Source of the DNA: Paenibacillus sp. YPG26
GTDB taxonomy: Bacteria > Bacillota > Bacilli > Paenibacillales > Paenibacillaceae
Length of the DNA stretch: 64,000 nucleotides
Assembly (NCBI RefSeq): GCF_023704175.1
Contig: NZ_CP084530.1
Coordinates: 616,501 to 680,500 of the forward strand
Reading direction: 5' to 3'
Shown here: in pieces, positions 25,721 through 34,179 of the stretch
How the letters are laid out: every line of letters begins with the position of its first letter
Position numbering within the stretch: the first letter of the stretch is position 1
Notes under the pieces: model-generated
Seen by the model: only the letters and a program-made list of their open reading frames with translations
The model's database searches: none
What the model was told of the DNA's origin: nothing
Made by a program: the position numbers and the translations under genes

Positions 25721-27406
25721 ATGGATAGACAGTGGTGGAAAGAAAGCGTAGTGTATCAAATCTACCCACGGAGCTTTATGGACAGCAACGGGGATGGCAT
25801 AGGGGATTTGCAGGGTATCATTTCCAAGCTTGATTATCTGAAGACACTAGGCGTGGATGTAGTATGGCTCTCGCCAGTCTATGAGTCTCCTAATGACGAC
25901 AATGGCTATGATATCAGCAACTATCAGGCGATCATGGATGACTTCGGAACCATTGAGGACTGGGAGGAGCTGCTAAAGGGCCTCCATGACCGTGGGATGA
26001 AGCTGATTATGGATCTGGTAGTCAACCACTCCTCAGACGAGCATCAGTGGTTCGTAGAGTCCCGCAAATCCAAGGATAATCCCTATCGTGATTATTATAT
26101 TTGGCGTCCGGGCAAGGACGGCAGGGAGCCGAACAATTGGGGTTCCTTCTTCAGCGGTTCGGCTTGGGAATACGACAAGCACACCGATGAGTATTTCCTT
26201 CATCTGTTCTCCCGCAAGCAGCCGGATCTGAACTGGGAGAATCCGAAAGTCCGCCGGGAAGTGTACGATATGATGACCTGGTGGCTCGATAAAGGCATTG
26301 ACGGATTCCGGATGGATGTCATCAACCTGATCTCCAAGGAGCAGCAGCTTCTGGATGCGGAGGGGCCGGAAGGCCAGTACCATTTCGGAGGCAAGAGCTT
26401 TGTGAATGGGCCGCGTATCCACGAATTTCTTCAGGAGATGAACCGTGAGGTATTGTCTAAATATGATGTGATGACCGTGGGCGAGACAGTCGATGTGACA
26501 CCCGAAGATGCGGCGCTGTTCGTTGGCAAGGATCGCGGCGAGTTGAACATGGTATTTCAGTTCGAGCTGATGGGCATCGACAGCGGTCCTAACGGCAAGT
26601 GGGATGTGACGCCATGGACACTTGCCGATTTCAAACGGGTGGTTAGCAAATGGCAGACCGCGCTCCAGGGCAACGGCTGGAACAGTCTGTACTTGAATAA
26701 TCATGATCAGCCGCGGATGGTATCACGGTTCGGTAATGATTCATCGCCGGAGCTTCATAATGTATCAGGGAAGATGCTGGCTACCCTGCTCCATACGCTG
26801 CAAGGGACGCCTTACATTTACCAGGGTGAAGAGCTTGGCATGACCAATGTGCGCTTTGAATCTATTGAAGATTACAAGGATATTGAAATTCTTAACATGC
26901 ATCAGGAATATATGGCTGCGGGCAGAGATGAGAAGACAATTATGGAATCCATCTACAGCAAAGGAAGGGACAATGCCCGTACGCCAATGCAGTGGAACAG
27001 CGGTCCTCAGGCCGGATTCACCACCGGAACTCCGTGGCTGCCCGTTAACCCTAATCACGTAGACATTAATGCGGAGCAGGCTGTGGCTGATCCGAATTCC
27101 ATATTCCACTACTATAGAAGATTGATAGAGCTTCGCAAGCAGCATGATATCATCGTCTATGGCGACTATCAGATCCTAAGAGAAGAGGATGAGCAGATCT
27201 ATGCTTACCTGCGTACTCTTGGCAATGAGAAGCTGCTGGTTGTGCTTAATTTCTACGAGGCTCCGGCGGAATTCGTACTGCCAGACCAAGTTGTGTTCTC
27301 CCGGCAAGAGCTGCTGATTAGCAACTACGAAGTGCCGGCAGATAGTATTCTTAACCACATAAGCCTTCGACCATACGAGGCTAGAGTGTACAAGCTGCAA
27401 GATTAA
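25721..27406 (+). CDS. GH13 alpha-glucosidase (oligo-1,6-glucosidase type)
   Basis: A 561-residue intracellular glucosidase of the GH13 subfamily containing oligo-1,6-glucosidase and MalL. The conserved regions are DLVVNH, GFRMDVIN with nucleophile Asp199, VGETVDV with acid/base Glu255, and NNHDQPR with Asp329. No signal peptide is present, so it hydrolyses imported isomalto-, malto-oligosaccharides or sucrose-like glucosides. The motif after the nucleophile (MDVIN) favours alpha-1,6 or broad MalL-like specificity by family rule. It lies in the operon with the importer. Confidence 0.92.
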   Translation: MDRQWWKESVVYQIYPRSFMDSNGDGIGDLQGIISKLDYLKTLGVDVVWLSPVYESPNDDNGYDISNYQAIMDDFGTIEDWEELLKGLHDRGMKLIMDLVVNHSSDEHQWFVESRKSKDNPYRDYYIWRPGKDGREPNNWGSFFSGSAWEYDKHTDEYFLHLFSRKQPDLNWENPKVRREVYDMMTWWLDKGIDGFRMDVINLISKEQQLLDAEGPEGQYHFGGKSFVNGPRIHEFLQEMNREVLSKYDVMTVGETVDVTPEDAALFVGKDRGELNMVFQFELMGIDSGPNGKWDVTPWTLADFKRVVSKWQTALQGNGWNSLYLNNHDQPRMVSRFGNDSSPELHNVSGKMLATLLHTLQGTPYIYQGEELGMTNVRFESIEDYKDIEILNMHQEYMAAGRDEKTIMESIYSKGRDNARTPMQWNSGPQAGFTTGTPWLPVNPNHVDINAEQAVADPNSIFHYYRRLIELRKQHDIIVYGDYQILREEDEQIYAYLRTLGNEKLLVVLNFYEAPAEFVLPDQVVFSRQELLISNYEVPADSILNHISLRPYEARVYKLQD

Positions 27407-27528
27407 TCACGATTAACGATGATTTCCAACACATAAAAAGCACGTTCTGTTCAGATCTATTCCCGACTCTGGAAAAATGAGGTATGCTATAGAGTAAAAT
27501 TGATTCATTCAAAGAGGAATGTGTAGCT

Positions 27529-28533
27529 ATGAATCCAACAATTAAGGACGTGGCCAAGAAGGCCAACGTATCCATTGCGACGGTATCCCGGGTTCTTAAT
27601 AATCTGACAGGATATTCGGATAAGACCAGGCAAAAGGTACTTCGGACAATTGAGGAAATGGGCTATCAGCCTAACATGATTGCGCGGGGCTTAATTAGCA
27701 AGCGCACACAGACCATAGGTGTACTCTTCCCGAATGTATCCAGCTCCTTCTCATCGGCACTGCTTCATGGAATTGAAGAATTCGCCTACAACCATAACTA
27801 CAGTGTGGTGGTGTGCAACACGGATGAAGATGGAAAGCGGACACTCAAGTGTCTGCAGGTGCTGCGGGAGAAGCAGGTTGACGGCATTGTCTTCGCAAGT
27901 GAGCAGCTTAAGGATGAGTACTATAACGCTCTCGCAGTCTCGGGAATTCCCGTGGTCCTCGTCTCCTCGGAGACGGACCAACCGGGTATGCCTTATGTCA
28001 AAGTGAATGATAGGGAGGCAGCCTATGATGCGACCGAATATCTCATTCGCAGAGGGCATACGCGGATTGCCATGATTGGGGGTACGAAAAGTGACCCGCT
28101 TGCCGGAGTACCCAGAGTCGAAGGTTACGCGAAGGCGCTTGGCGATCACGGTATTCCTTTTCGGGAAGAATATGTGGCTTATGGGGATTTCGGTTTTGAA
28201 AGCGGTTGTAGAGCTATGGAAGAGCTGCACAGCCGTTCCCTGGATATCACAGCTATCTTTGCAGCGAGTGACGAAATGGCCATTGGTGCTCTCTCGGTGG
28301 CTGCACGTCATGGGATACGAATTCCAGAGGAGCTCTCAGTAATAGGTTACGATAATGTGGAGCTTGCGGAGATGGTTGTACCCCCGTTAACCACGGTGAA
28401 TCAGCCTTTAAGCTTAATGGGGAGTACCGCTTGCGAGAAGCTTATCAGTATGATTGAGACCGGCCAGGCTGCCCAGAGCACAATTGCCTCGCACCATATA
28501 GTGGAAAGACAGACTGTGAGGACGCTTAATTAA
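27529..28533 (+). CDS. LacI family transcriptional regulator
   Basis: A 334-residue repressor: N-terminal LacI helix-turn-helix (IKDVAKKANVSIATVSRVLN), hinge with RTQTIGVLFPN, and a periplasmic-binding-protein-like sugar sensor domain ending with the usual VIGYDNVELAEMVVPPLTTV. It follows the glucosidase after 122 bases. The palindromic sites at 22454 and 22532 (GTAAGCGTTTAC type, central CG) fit a LacI-family recognition helix, so it probably represses the importer operon until an alpha-glucoside binds. Confidence 0.9.
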   Translation: MNPTIKDVAKKANVSIATVSRVLNNLTGYSDKTRQKVLRTIEEMGYQPNMIARGLISKRTQTIGVLFPNVSSSFSSALLHGIEEFAYNHNYSVVVCNTDEDGKRTLKCLQVLREKQVDGIVFASEQLKDEYYNALAVSGIPVVLVSSETDQPGMPYVKVNDREAAYDATEYLIRRGHTRIAMIGGTKSDPLAGVPRVEGYAKALGDHGIPFREEYVAYGDFGFESGCRAMEELHSRSLDITAIFAASDEMAIGALSVAARHGIRIPEELSVIGYDNVELAEMVVPPLTTVNQPLSLMGSTACEKLISMIETGQAAQSTIASHHIVERQTVRTLN

Positions 28534-28608
28534 GGGAGAAGCTGAGTGATTGGCGCCGCTGGCTATAGGCTGAATTTTACAATAATTCATAGACAACTTG
28601 TGGGAGAC

Positions 28609-28640
28609 AGAACTGGACTTAGGTCCAGTTCTTTTATTTT
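28609..28640 (+). terminator. rho-independent terminator
   Basis: A perfect 10-bp stem AGAACTGGAC/GTCCAGTTCT with a 4-base loop, followed by TTTATTTT. It closes the alpha-glucoside cluster. Confidence 0.9.
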
Positions 28641-28725
28641 AGGAATTCCATATTGTGACATATGGCGCGGGGATGTTAAGGTTAAGTGAGTAAGATGATT
28701 CTAGTAGAGCAAGGCGGGACAGAGC

Positions 28726-29433
28726 GTGCAGCATAAGATATTGTTAATAGAAGATGATCCGTCTATAAGTGAAATGGTGCGGGATTATCTGGTCAGAGAA
28801 GGTTATGAGGTTGCCACCGCGTTCGATGGGCATGAAGCGGAGACGGCCTTTGCGCAGGGGGGTTATGATCTGGTTCTGCTTGATCTGATGCTTCCGGGAC
28901 GTAACGGTACGGAGGTGCTTCAGCTGATCCGGCAGGAGAGCCTGGTGCCTGTCCTCATTATGTCCGCCAAGGATAGTGATGTGGACAAAGCGCTGGGACT
29001 CGGCTTCGGTGCCGATGATTACATAACCAAGCCATTCTCCATGATTGAGCTTGCTGCCAGGGTGAAGGCGGCGATACGCCGGGCGGGATATTATGCGGCT
29101 TCAGAACAGCAGACGGAGTCTTCTGCGGGCAAGCCTCTTCACCTTGGGGAGCTGATCATTGATCTGGATAACTTCTCAGTAATGAAGCGAGGAGAAGATG
29201 TGAAGCTGACGGCCAAGGAGTTCCACATTCTAAGGCTCTTCGCAACCAATCCTAACCGGGTGTTCACGAAGGCACAGGTATACGGATTTGTCTGGAATGA
29301 CGACTATTTCGGCGACGACAATGTAATTAATGTACATATGCGCAGACTGCGCGAGAAGATTGAAGACGATCCATCCCACCCTACGTACATTCAGACGCTG
29401 TGGGGCATTGGTTACAAGCTGGGGGAATTCTAA
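28726..29433 (+). CDS. OmpR-family response regulator (YcbL-like)
   Basis: A 235-residue regulator. The receiver domain has acidic EDD near the start, phosphoacceptor Asp53 (VLLDLMLPG) and Lys in ITKPFS; the winged-helix domain ends with VHMRRLREKIEDDP and TLWGIGYKL. The start is a GTG behind AAGGCGGG. It is followed after one base by its histidine kinase. The order regulator, kinase, ABC ATPase, permease matches B. subtilis ycbLMNO. Confidence 0.92.
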   Translation: MQHKILLIEDDPSISEMVRDYLVREGYEVATAFDGHEAETAFAQGGYDLVLLDLMLPGRNGTEVLQLIRQESLVPVLIMSAKDSDVDKALGLGFGADDYITKPFSMIELAARVKAAIRRAGYYAASEQQTESSAGKPLHLGELIIDLDNFSVMKRGEDVKLTAKEFHILRLFATNPNRVFTKAQVYGFVWNDDYFGDDNVINVHMRRLREKIEDDPSHPTYIQTLWGIGYKLGEF

Positions 29434-29434
29434 C

Positions 29435-30370
29435 GTGATCCTGATCTTATCTCTTGTCATCCTCATTCTGGCCGTGCTCCTTGCTATGCAGCTAATGAAG
29501 CTCAGGGCCCGTTCCCGGCAGCTGGATGAGATCCATCAGGCGGTAAATGCAATCAAAGAAGCCGGCACCCTGGAACGGGTGCTGCTGTTCACTGACGATG
29601 TGCAGCTTCAGCGTCTTCTGGTCGATATGAATCGACTAATTGAGGATACCCATCAGGTCGGGGCGAAGCAGCGAGCACTTGAGTCCTCTATGCGAAGGAT
29701 GCTCTCCAACATTTCGCATGACCTCAAGACGCCTTTGACCGTAGTCCTGGGGTACACCGAGACCATGATTCAGGATAACCGCCTCTCTGATGAAGAGAGG
29801 GAGAAGCTTCTACATAAGGTTCACAGCAAGGCGGCTGAAGTTCTGGAGCTGATCAACAAGTTCTTTGACCTGGCCAAGCTGGAATCCGGAGATAAGCAGC
29901 TGCCGCTTACGCCGGTTAATGCGGGTGAAGTATGCCGCAGGAATATCCTCTCCTTCTACGACTTGATCCATGCCCAAGGAATGGAGGTCAACATCGAAAT
30001 TCCGGAGAGCCCTATCTTCCTTTTATCCAATGAAGAGGCACTTGACCGGATTCTGCACAATCTGATCTCCAATGCGATCCGCTACGGAAGCGAAGGGAAG
30101 CTGCTGGGGCTTAGCCTGCGTGCGGATGAATCGGACGTGGTGATCGAAGTATGGGACCGGGGGAAGGGGATCCAGGAGAGTCATCAGGATAAAGTGTTCG
30201 AGCGTATGTACACCCTGGAGGATTCAAGGAACAAATCGTATCAGGGAAGCGGCCTTGGGTTAACCATTACCAAGCGGCTTGTAGAGCAGCTGAACGGCCG
30301 GATCACGCTGAGCAGCAAGCCTGACGTACGCACGACGTTCACGGTGAAGTTTCCACGAATGAAGGTGTAG
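29435..30370 (+). CDS. sensor histidine kinase (YcbM-like)
   Basis: A 311-residue kinase with a single N-terminal membrane helix and no extracellular domain, so the signal is probably sensed in the membrane or through the ABC transporter. HisKA has His95 in NISHDLKTP; HATPase_c has the N box (HNLISNAIRYG) and the GKGI, SGLGLTI boxes. The GTG at 29435 follows the regulator stop by one base with GGGGG upstream. The size equals B. subtilis YcbM as I recall it. Kinases of this type usually respond to cell-wall antibiotics or lantibiotics. Confidence 0.9.
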   Translation: MILILSLVILILAVLLAMQLMKLRARSRQLDEIHQAVNAIKEAGTLERVLLFTDDVQLQRLLVDMNRLIEDTHQVGAKQRALESSMRRMLSNISHDLKTPLTVVLGYTETMIQDNRLSDEEREKLLHKVHSKAAEVLELINKFFDLAKLESGDKQLPLTPVNAGEVCRRNILSFYDLIHAQGMEVNIEIPESPIFLLSNEEALDRILHNLISNAIRYGSEGKLLGLSLRADESDVVIEVWDRGKGIQESHQDKVFERMYTLEDSRNKSYQGSGLGLTITKRLVEQLNGRITLSSKPDVRTTFTVKFPRMKV

Positions 30371-30521
30371 GTTCACGGTTAGTGCTATTTGATCTACCAT
30401 ACTTAAGATATAAGTAAGATTCAGTTAATAAAAAAGAGAATTCCTCTCCTTATGATAAAGATATACAGATGAAGCAAAGCAAGTGCTTCTCAGGTGAGAA
30501 CCACACAAGGGAGATGAGAAT

Positions 30522-31445
30522 ATGGGATATATACTTAAGACCAGTCACTTAACCAAGACGTTCGGCGGCAGTGATGTGGTGCAGGACGTGAGTATGAAGA
30601 TAGCGCAGGGTGAGATTTACGGGTTCCTTGGGCCCAACGGTGCCGGCAAGACCACGGTCATGAAGATGATTACGAATCTGATCAAGCCGACAGGCGGGGA
30701 GATCGAAGTTTTCGGGGAGAAGCTGACAGAGAAGTCGTACGGCGTGCTTAAGCGGATGGGCAGCATTATCGAATACCCGATATTCTATGACCGGTTGTCA
30801 GCCCGTGAGAATCTCGATCTGCACTGTGAATACATGGGCTTCTACGACAAAGGGGCGGTTAGGGATGCGCTGGAGCTTGTGAAGCTGCATAACATTGAGA
30901 AGAAGTCAGTCAAGGACTTCTCCCTAGGTATGAAGCAGCGCCTCGGTATCGCCAGGGCTATAATCACCAAGCCGGAATTTCTAATCCTTGATGAACCTAT
31001 TAATGGTCTTGACCCTGTCGGGATCAAGGAGCTCCGGGATATCTTCAAGATGCTCAGCCAGCAGTTCGGCATTACGCTGCTCATCTCGAGCCATATTCTT
31101 GGGGAGATTGAGCAGATTGCCGATACTATAGGTGTGATCCGTGAGGGGCGGCTTGTTGAAGAAGTAGCGATGAGCACGATTCGGGAGAAGAATACGGAAT
31201 ATATTGAGCTGACGACCAGTGACTACAAGAAAGCGGCATTTGTGCTGGAGAATAAGCTGAACATCCGTAATTATAAAGTGATTGACGACAAGTGCCTGCG
31301 AATCTATTCGGATGGGATCTCGCAGCGGGACTTGGCCAAAGCTCTGGTGAATGAGAATGTAGACATCGAATCGCTTAATCTGAAGCGGCATTCGCTTGAA
31401 GATCACTTCCTTAGCTTGATCGGCGGAGGTGAGGGCGTTGCTTAA
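30522..31445 (+). CDS. ABC exporter ATP-binding protein (BcrA/YcbN-like)
   Basis: A 307-residue ATPase with Walker A GPNGAGKTT, signature FSLGMKQRLG, Walker B FLILDEPINGLDP and switch His in SSHILGE, then an extended C-terminal domain of about 90 residues. This matches the BcrA/lantibiotic-immunity exporter group. It overlaps the permease gene by 8 bases. A 150-base gap separates it from the kinase gene, where the regulator probably binds. Confidence 0.92.
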   Translation: MGYILKTSHLTKTFGGSDVVQDVSMKIAQGEIYGFLGPNGAGKTTVMKMITNLIKPTGGEIEVFGEKLTEKSYGVLKRMGSIIEYPIFYDRLSARENLDLHCEYMGFYDKGAVRDALELVKLHNIEKKSVKDFSLGMKQRLGIARAIITKPEFLILDEPINGLDPVGIKELRDIFKMLSQQFGITLLISSHILGEIEQIADTIGVIREGRLVEEVAMSTIREKNTEYIELTTSDYKKAAFVLENKLNIRNYKVIDDKCLRIYSDGISQRDLAKALVNENVDIESLNLKRHSLEDHFLSLIGGGEGVA

Positions 31446-32133
31446 GATGATGAGGCTTGAGATGAAGAAGTTTAAGCTTTGGGGAATAGCAAAAGGGGTA
31501 ATCATCTGTAACCTGGCTATTATGGCTTTTGTCACCGCGATATATTTTGGAGAAATTGAAGAGCTGAATTCCTCTTTTAGCACTTATGATTCTTTCTTTA
31601 CTATTATTGAGACGTTGATTAGAGTCACCTTTCTCATTTTTGCCTCGGTCTTGATGTCGAGGCTTGTGATCGAAGAATACAGGAACAAGACAATACAGTT
31701 AATGTTCATGTATCCGATCAGCCGTAAGAGGATTTTGGAATCCAAATTAATTATTGTATTCGCATTTACAGCGATTGTTATATTTCTATCGAATACAGCT
31801 CTTGATGCCATAGTTATTTTGATAGATCAGGTTTTTTATAATATTATTCCCGAAGAGCTGACTACCGAGACAATAATTAAGAGTTTCGTACGTATTGTGT
31901 TCACCTCCCTCTCAGCGGGGGGGATTAGTCTGATTCCTCTTTATTTTGGAATGAGGAAGTATTCGGTACCAACAACGATCGTATCTGGAATATTGATTAG
32001 CAGCTTAATCTCTTCCAATACGAATGGGTTCACACTCAGCAATATTATCGCAATCCCTATCGGGCTGTGCCTTGTAGGAATTCTCATCGCTTACATGACG
32101 ATAAGGAATGTAGACACCAAAGACGTTGTATAA
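31438..32133 (+). CDS. ABC-2 permease (YcbO/BcrB-like)
   Basis: A 231-residue permease with six membrane helices. The start is the TTG at 31438, placed eight bases after GGAGG (31425-31429); an in-frame ATG at 31447 is the alternative. The RNKTIQLMFMYPISR motif after helix 2 is typical of bacitracin/lantibiotic exporter permeases. The gene is visibly richer in A and T than its neighbours. With the ATPase it would export or displace a membrane-active antibiotic. Confidence 0.85.
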   Translation: MLKMMRLEMKKFKLWGIAKGVIICNLAIMAFVTAIYFGEIEELNSSFSTYDSFFTIIETLIRVTFLIFASVLMSRLVIEEYRNKTIQLMFMYPISRKRILESKLIIVFAFTAIVIFLSNTALDAIVILIDQVFYNIIPEELTTETIIKSFVRIVFTSLSAGGISLIPLYFGMRKYSVPTTIVSGILISSLISSNTNGFTLSNIIAIPIGLCLVGILIAYMTIRNVDTKDVV

Positions 32134-32148
32134 GAAAGGACTGCAAGA

Positions 32149-33000
32149 ATGCTTAACAAACTAAGCGGTTATAAAGGCGTAATCCTCCTATGCCTCACCA
32201 ATCTGCTGCTGCATTATCTTGTCCTCTATCCACTTGGATTAGGTCAGTATATAGGGCCGGAGCATCCTTATCTGTTCGGGATTATTAGTTTGGGGATCGG
32301 GCTCGTCCTGCTTACGGTAACAATTTTATATATTCGAAGAGTGGAGCATAAGCCGCTCGCTTCTCTACGAATCAAGAGCGGCCGCAAGCATTTGATCTTC
32401 TCGCTAGCAGTTATCTTGGTAACGGTAGTCCTGCATCTCGTCTATCTGAAGAGCCTGGATGAGGCAGGGATTCTGAGAGCTTACTTCAATACTCACTATT
32501 TCGAGAATGCGCAGCTTGTACCTATGCTGCTGGTCACCGGGGCAGGCTGGTTCATCAATGCCTTTTATGAAGAACTGCTTCGTGCCTATATCGTGCTGAA
32601 GCTCAAGCATTGGGCTCCCGTGCTTATGTTCCTGACTATTGGCCTGTTGTCCATTGTCATGTCTATATTTGAGGGTCTGGATATGGTCTACTCGGCGCTA
32701 GTCTTTATCGTGAACACAGCATTCCTGTATGTATATCTGAAGAGCGGCTCCATCATCCCGGTTACCTGTGCACATTTTATTTACAACTTTACACTGGGGC
32801 ATCTCTTCGGCAATGGAGCTGTGGCATTTCTCAGAGTCGAGGGAGAGACCTCCCTTTGGTACGGAATTGCGCCATTTCTTCTCTACATTGTCATTCTCCT
32901 AGTAATGACCAAGCTGATCTACGGGGATGCTTCTGTACAGCACTGTATAAGAAAAATAGAAAAGAGCGGGCAGCAATCCCGGGCAAGCCGGATCCACTAG
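32149..33000 (+). CDS. CPBP family intramembrane metalloprotease
   Basis: A 283-residue protein with about eight membrane helices and the CPBP (Abi) motifs: FYEELLRAYI (EExxxR type), MSIFEGLD where a FxxxH motif is expected but His is absent, and CAHFIYNF (HxxxN/D). The missing first His is worth noting. It lies 15 bases after the exporter permease and ends the operon. Family members often serve in bacteriocin self-immunity, which fits the neighbours. Confidence 0.8.
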   Translation: MLNKLSGYKGVILLCLTNLLLHYLVLYPLGLGQYIGPEHPYLFGIISLGIGLVLLTVTILYIRRVEHKPLASLRIKSGRKHLIFSLAVILVTVVLHLVYLKSLDEAGILRAYFNTHYFENAQLVPMLLVTGAGWFINAFYEELLRAYIVLKLKHWAPVLMFLTIGLLSIVMSIFEGLDMVYSALVFIVNTAFLYVYLKSGSIIPVTCAHFIYNFTLGHLFGNGAVAFLRVEGETSLWYGIAPFLLYIVILLVMTKLIYGDASVQHCIRKIEKSGQQSRASRIH

Positions 33001-33012
33001 CTCTCAATAGAA

Positions 33013-33062
33013 TATAGCCAAGCAGGCCCGGAGGAATCTCTCTCCGGGCCTGCTTGGCTATT
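33013..33062 (+). terminator. strong terminator hairpin between convergent genes
   Basis: A 20-bp stem (ATAGCCAAGCAGGCCCGGAG with its complement) closing an 8-base loop, between the CPBP gene and the convergent EamA gene. Only a weak U run follows (TTGTCC); it may serve both directions. Confidence 0.8.
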
Positions 33063-33129
33063 GTCCTTCATGTCTGTGGTTACCCGGAATATACGGATCC
33101 CTGGCTGTCATCCAATGTTCCCGGAAGAG

Positions 33130-34050
33130 TCACGATCCGCTTTCGTTGAAGCTGATCTTGCGGCCAAACAGCTGGCGAAGCGCAGGGGCATTAATGAGGA
33201 TAAGCCCGCTGATTATGACCAGCACCCCCGCAAGTGTATTCCAGGAGACGGGTTCATGATACAGCAGCATGCCCAGCAGGAGGGCAATGACCGGGGAAAT
33301 ATACAGCCAGGTTGACGGGAAGAGCGGGGTGGTCCTTGCGACCAGCCAGTAAAAGATCGAATGAGCGACCATGGAGCCAATCACAATGAGATAGAGCAGG
33401 GAATAGATGGCCTGCGGCTCTAGCAGAGAATGGAGATGTACATCCTCTGTGAAGAACGACATGACCAGCAGTCCGCCTCCGCCGTACATCATCTGGGCCG
33501 CATTCAGTGCAATGGGCGAGATTCCTTGGAAGCGCGGCATGACATGCTTGGAATAAAGCGCTCCGCCCGCGTAGAAAATTTCACCGATCAGAATCGTGAC
33601 CGAGGCCAGGATCCAGAAGCGGCTGGTGTGCACCGTAATACCCGGAAGCAGGAGCAGCGCAACGCCCGCGAATCCGATCAGGCAACCGGCGACAGCGGTT
33701 ATTCGTGTCCGCTGGCGCAGGAAGATCGTCTGGAGTAGTAGAATCATGATCGGTCCTGTAGCGGACAGCACCGCGGCAATACCTGAAGATATATACTGTT
33801 CGGCCCAGTATAACGTAGCGAAGGTGCCAAAGGTAAGCCCGAGCCCTGTAAGCATCATCTCCTTGCGCAGCAGCAGAGCTAGCGGAGCCTTCCGTCTCCA
33901 TACCATGAAGCCGAAGAGGATCAGCCCAGCCAGGAAGAAGCGGAATCCCCCTCCGAAGAATGGTGTAAGCCCCGCATCTATTCCCCATTTGATAGCCAGA
34001 AAGGTTGTACCAAAAATCAGACACATCACTGAAAAAGCCAAGTAAATCAT
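33130..34050 (-). CDS. EamA/DMT family transporter
   Basis: A 306-residue protein with ten membrane helices in two EamA repeats (the second with the typical VARTTPLFPSTWLYISPVIA segment). It is a drug/metabolite exporter of the inner membrane; the substrate is unknown but amino acids or related metabolites are common for this group. AAAGGGGG precedes the ATG. It is transcribed divergently from a MocR-type regulator gene 129 bases away, and such pairs usually mean the regulator controls the transporter. Confidence 0.88.
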   Translation of the reverse strand: MIYLAFSVMCLIFGTTFLAIKWGIDAGLTPFFGGGFRFFLAGLILFGFMVWRRKAPLALLLRKEMMLTGLGLTFGTFATLYWAEQYISSGIAAVLSATGPIMILLLQTIFLRQRTRITAVAGCLIGFAGVALLLLPGITVHTSRFWILASVTILIGEIFYAGGALYSKHVMPRFQGISPIALNAAQMMYGGGGLLVMSFFTEDVHLHSLLEPQAIYSLLYLIVIGSMVAHSIFYWLVARTTPLFPSTWLYISPVIALLLGMLLYHEPVSWNTLAGVLVIISGLILINAPALRQLFGRKISFNESGS

Positions 34051-34090
34051 ACACGTATCCCCCTTTTGCTCTATTATAAAGAATAGGATA

Positions 34091-34149
34091 TAGAACAGAT
34101 CAACGATAAATAGAACAGATGAGGGGGGATCATCCTTGTTATGGTTCTA
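34091..34149. promoter_or_regulatory. direct-repeat operator for the MocR regulator
   Basis: TAGAACAGAT occurs at 34091 and again exactly 20 bp later at 34111 (two helical turns). An inverted half-site GTTCTA lies at 34144. Direct repeats plus a further half-site in the divergent spacer are the pattern known for MocR/PdxR regulators. Confidence 0.65.
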
Positions 34150-34179
34150 TACTTGAAATGAAGCAAAGGGGGATGTCTC

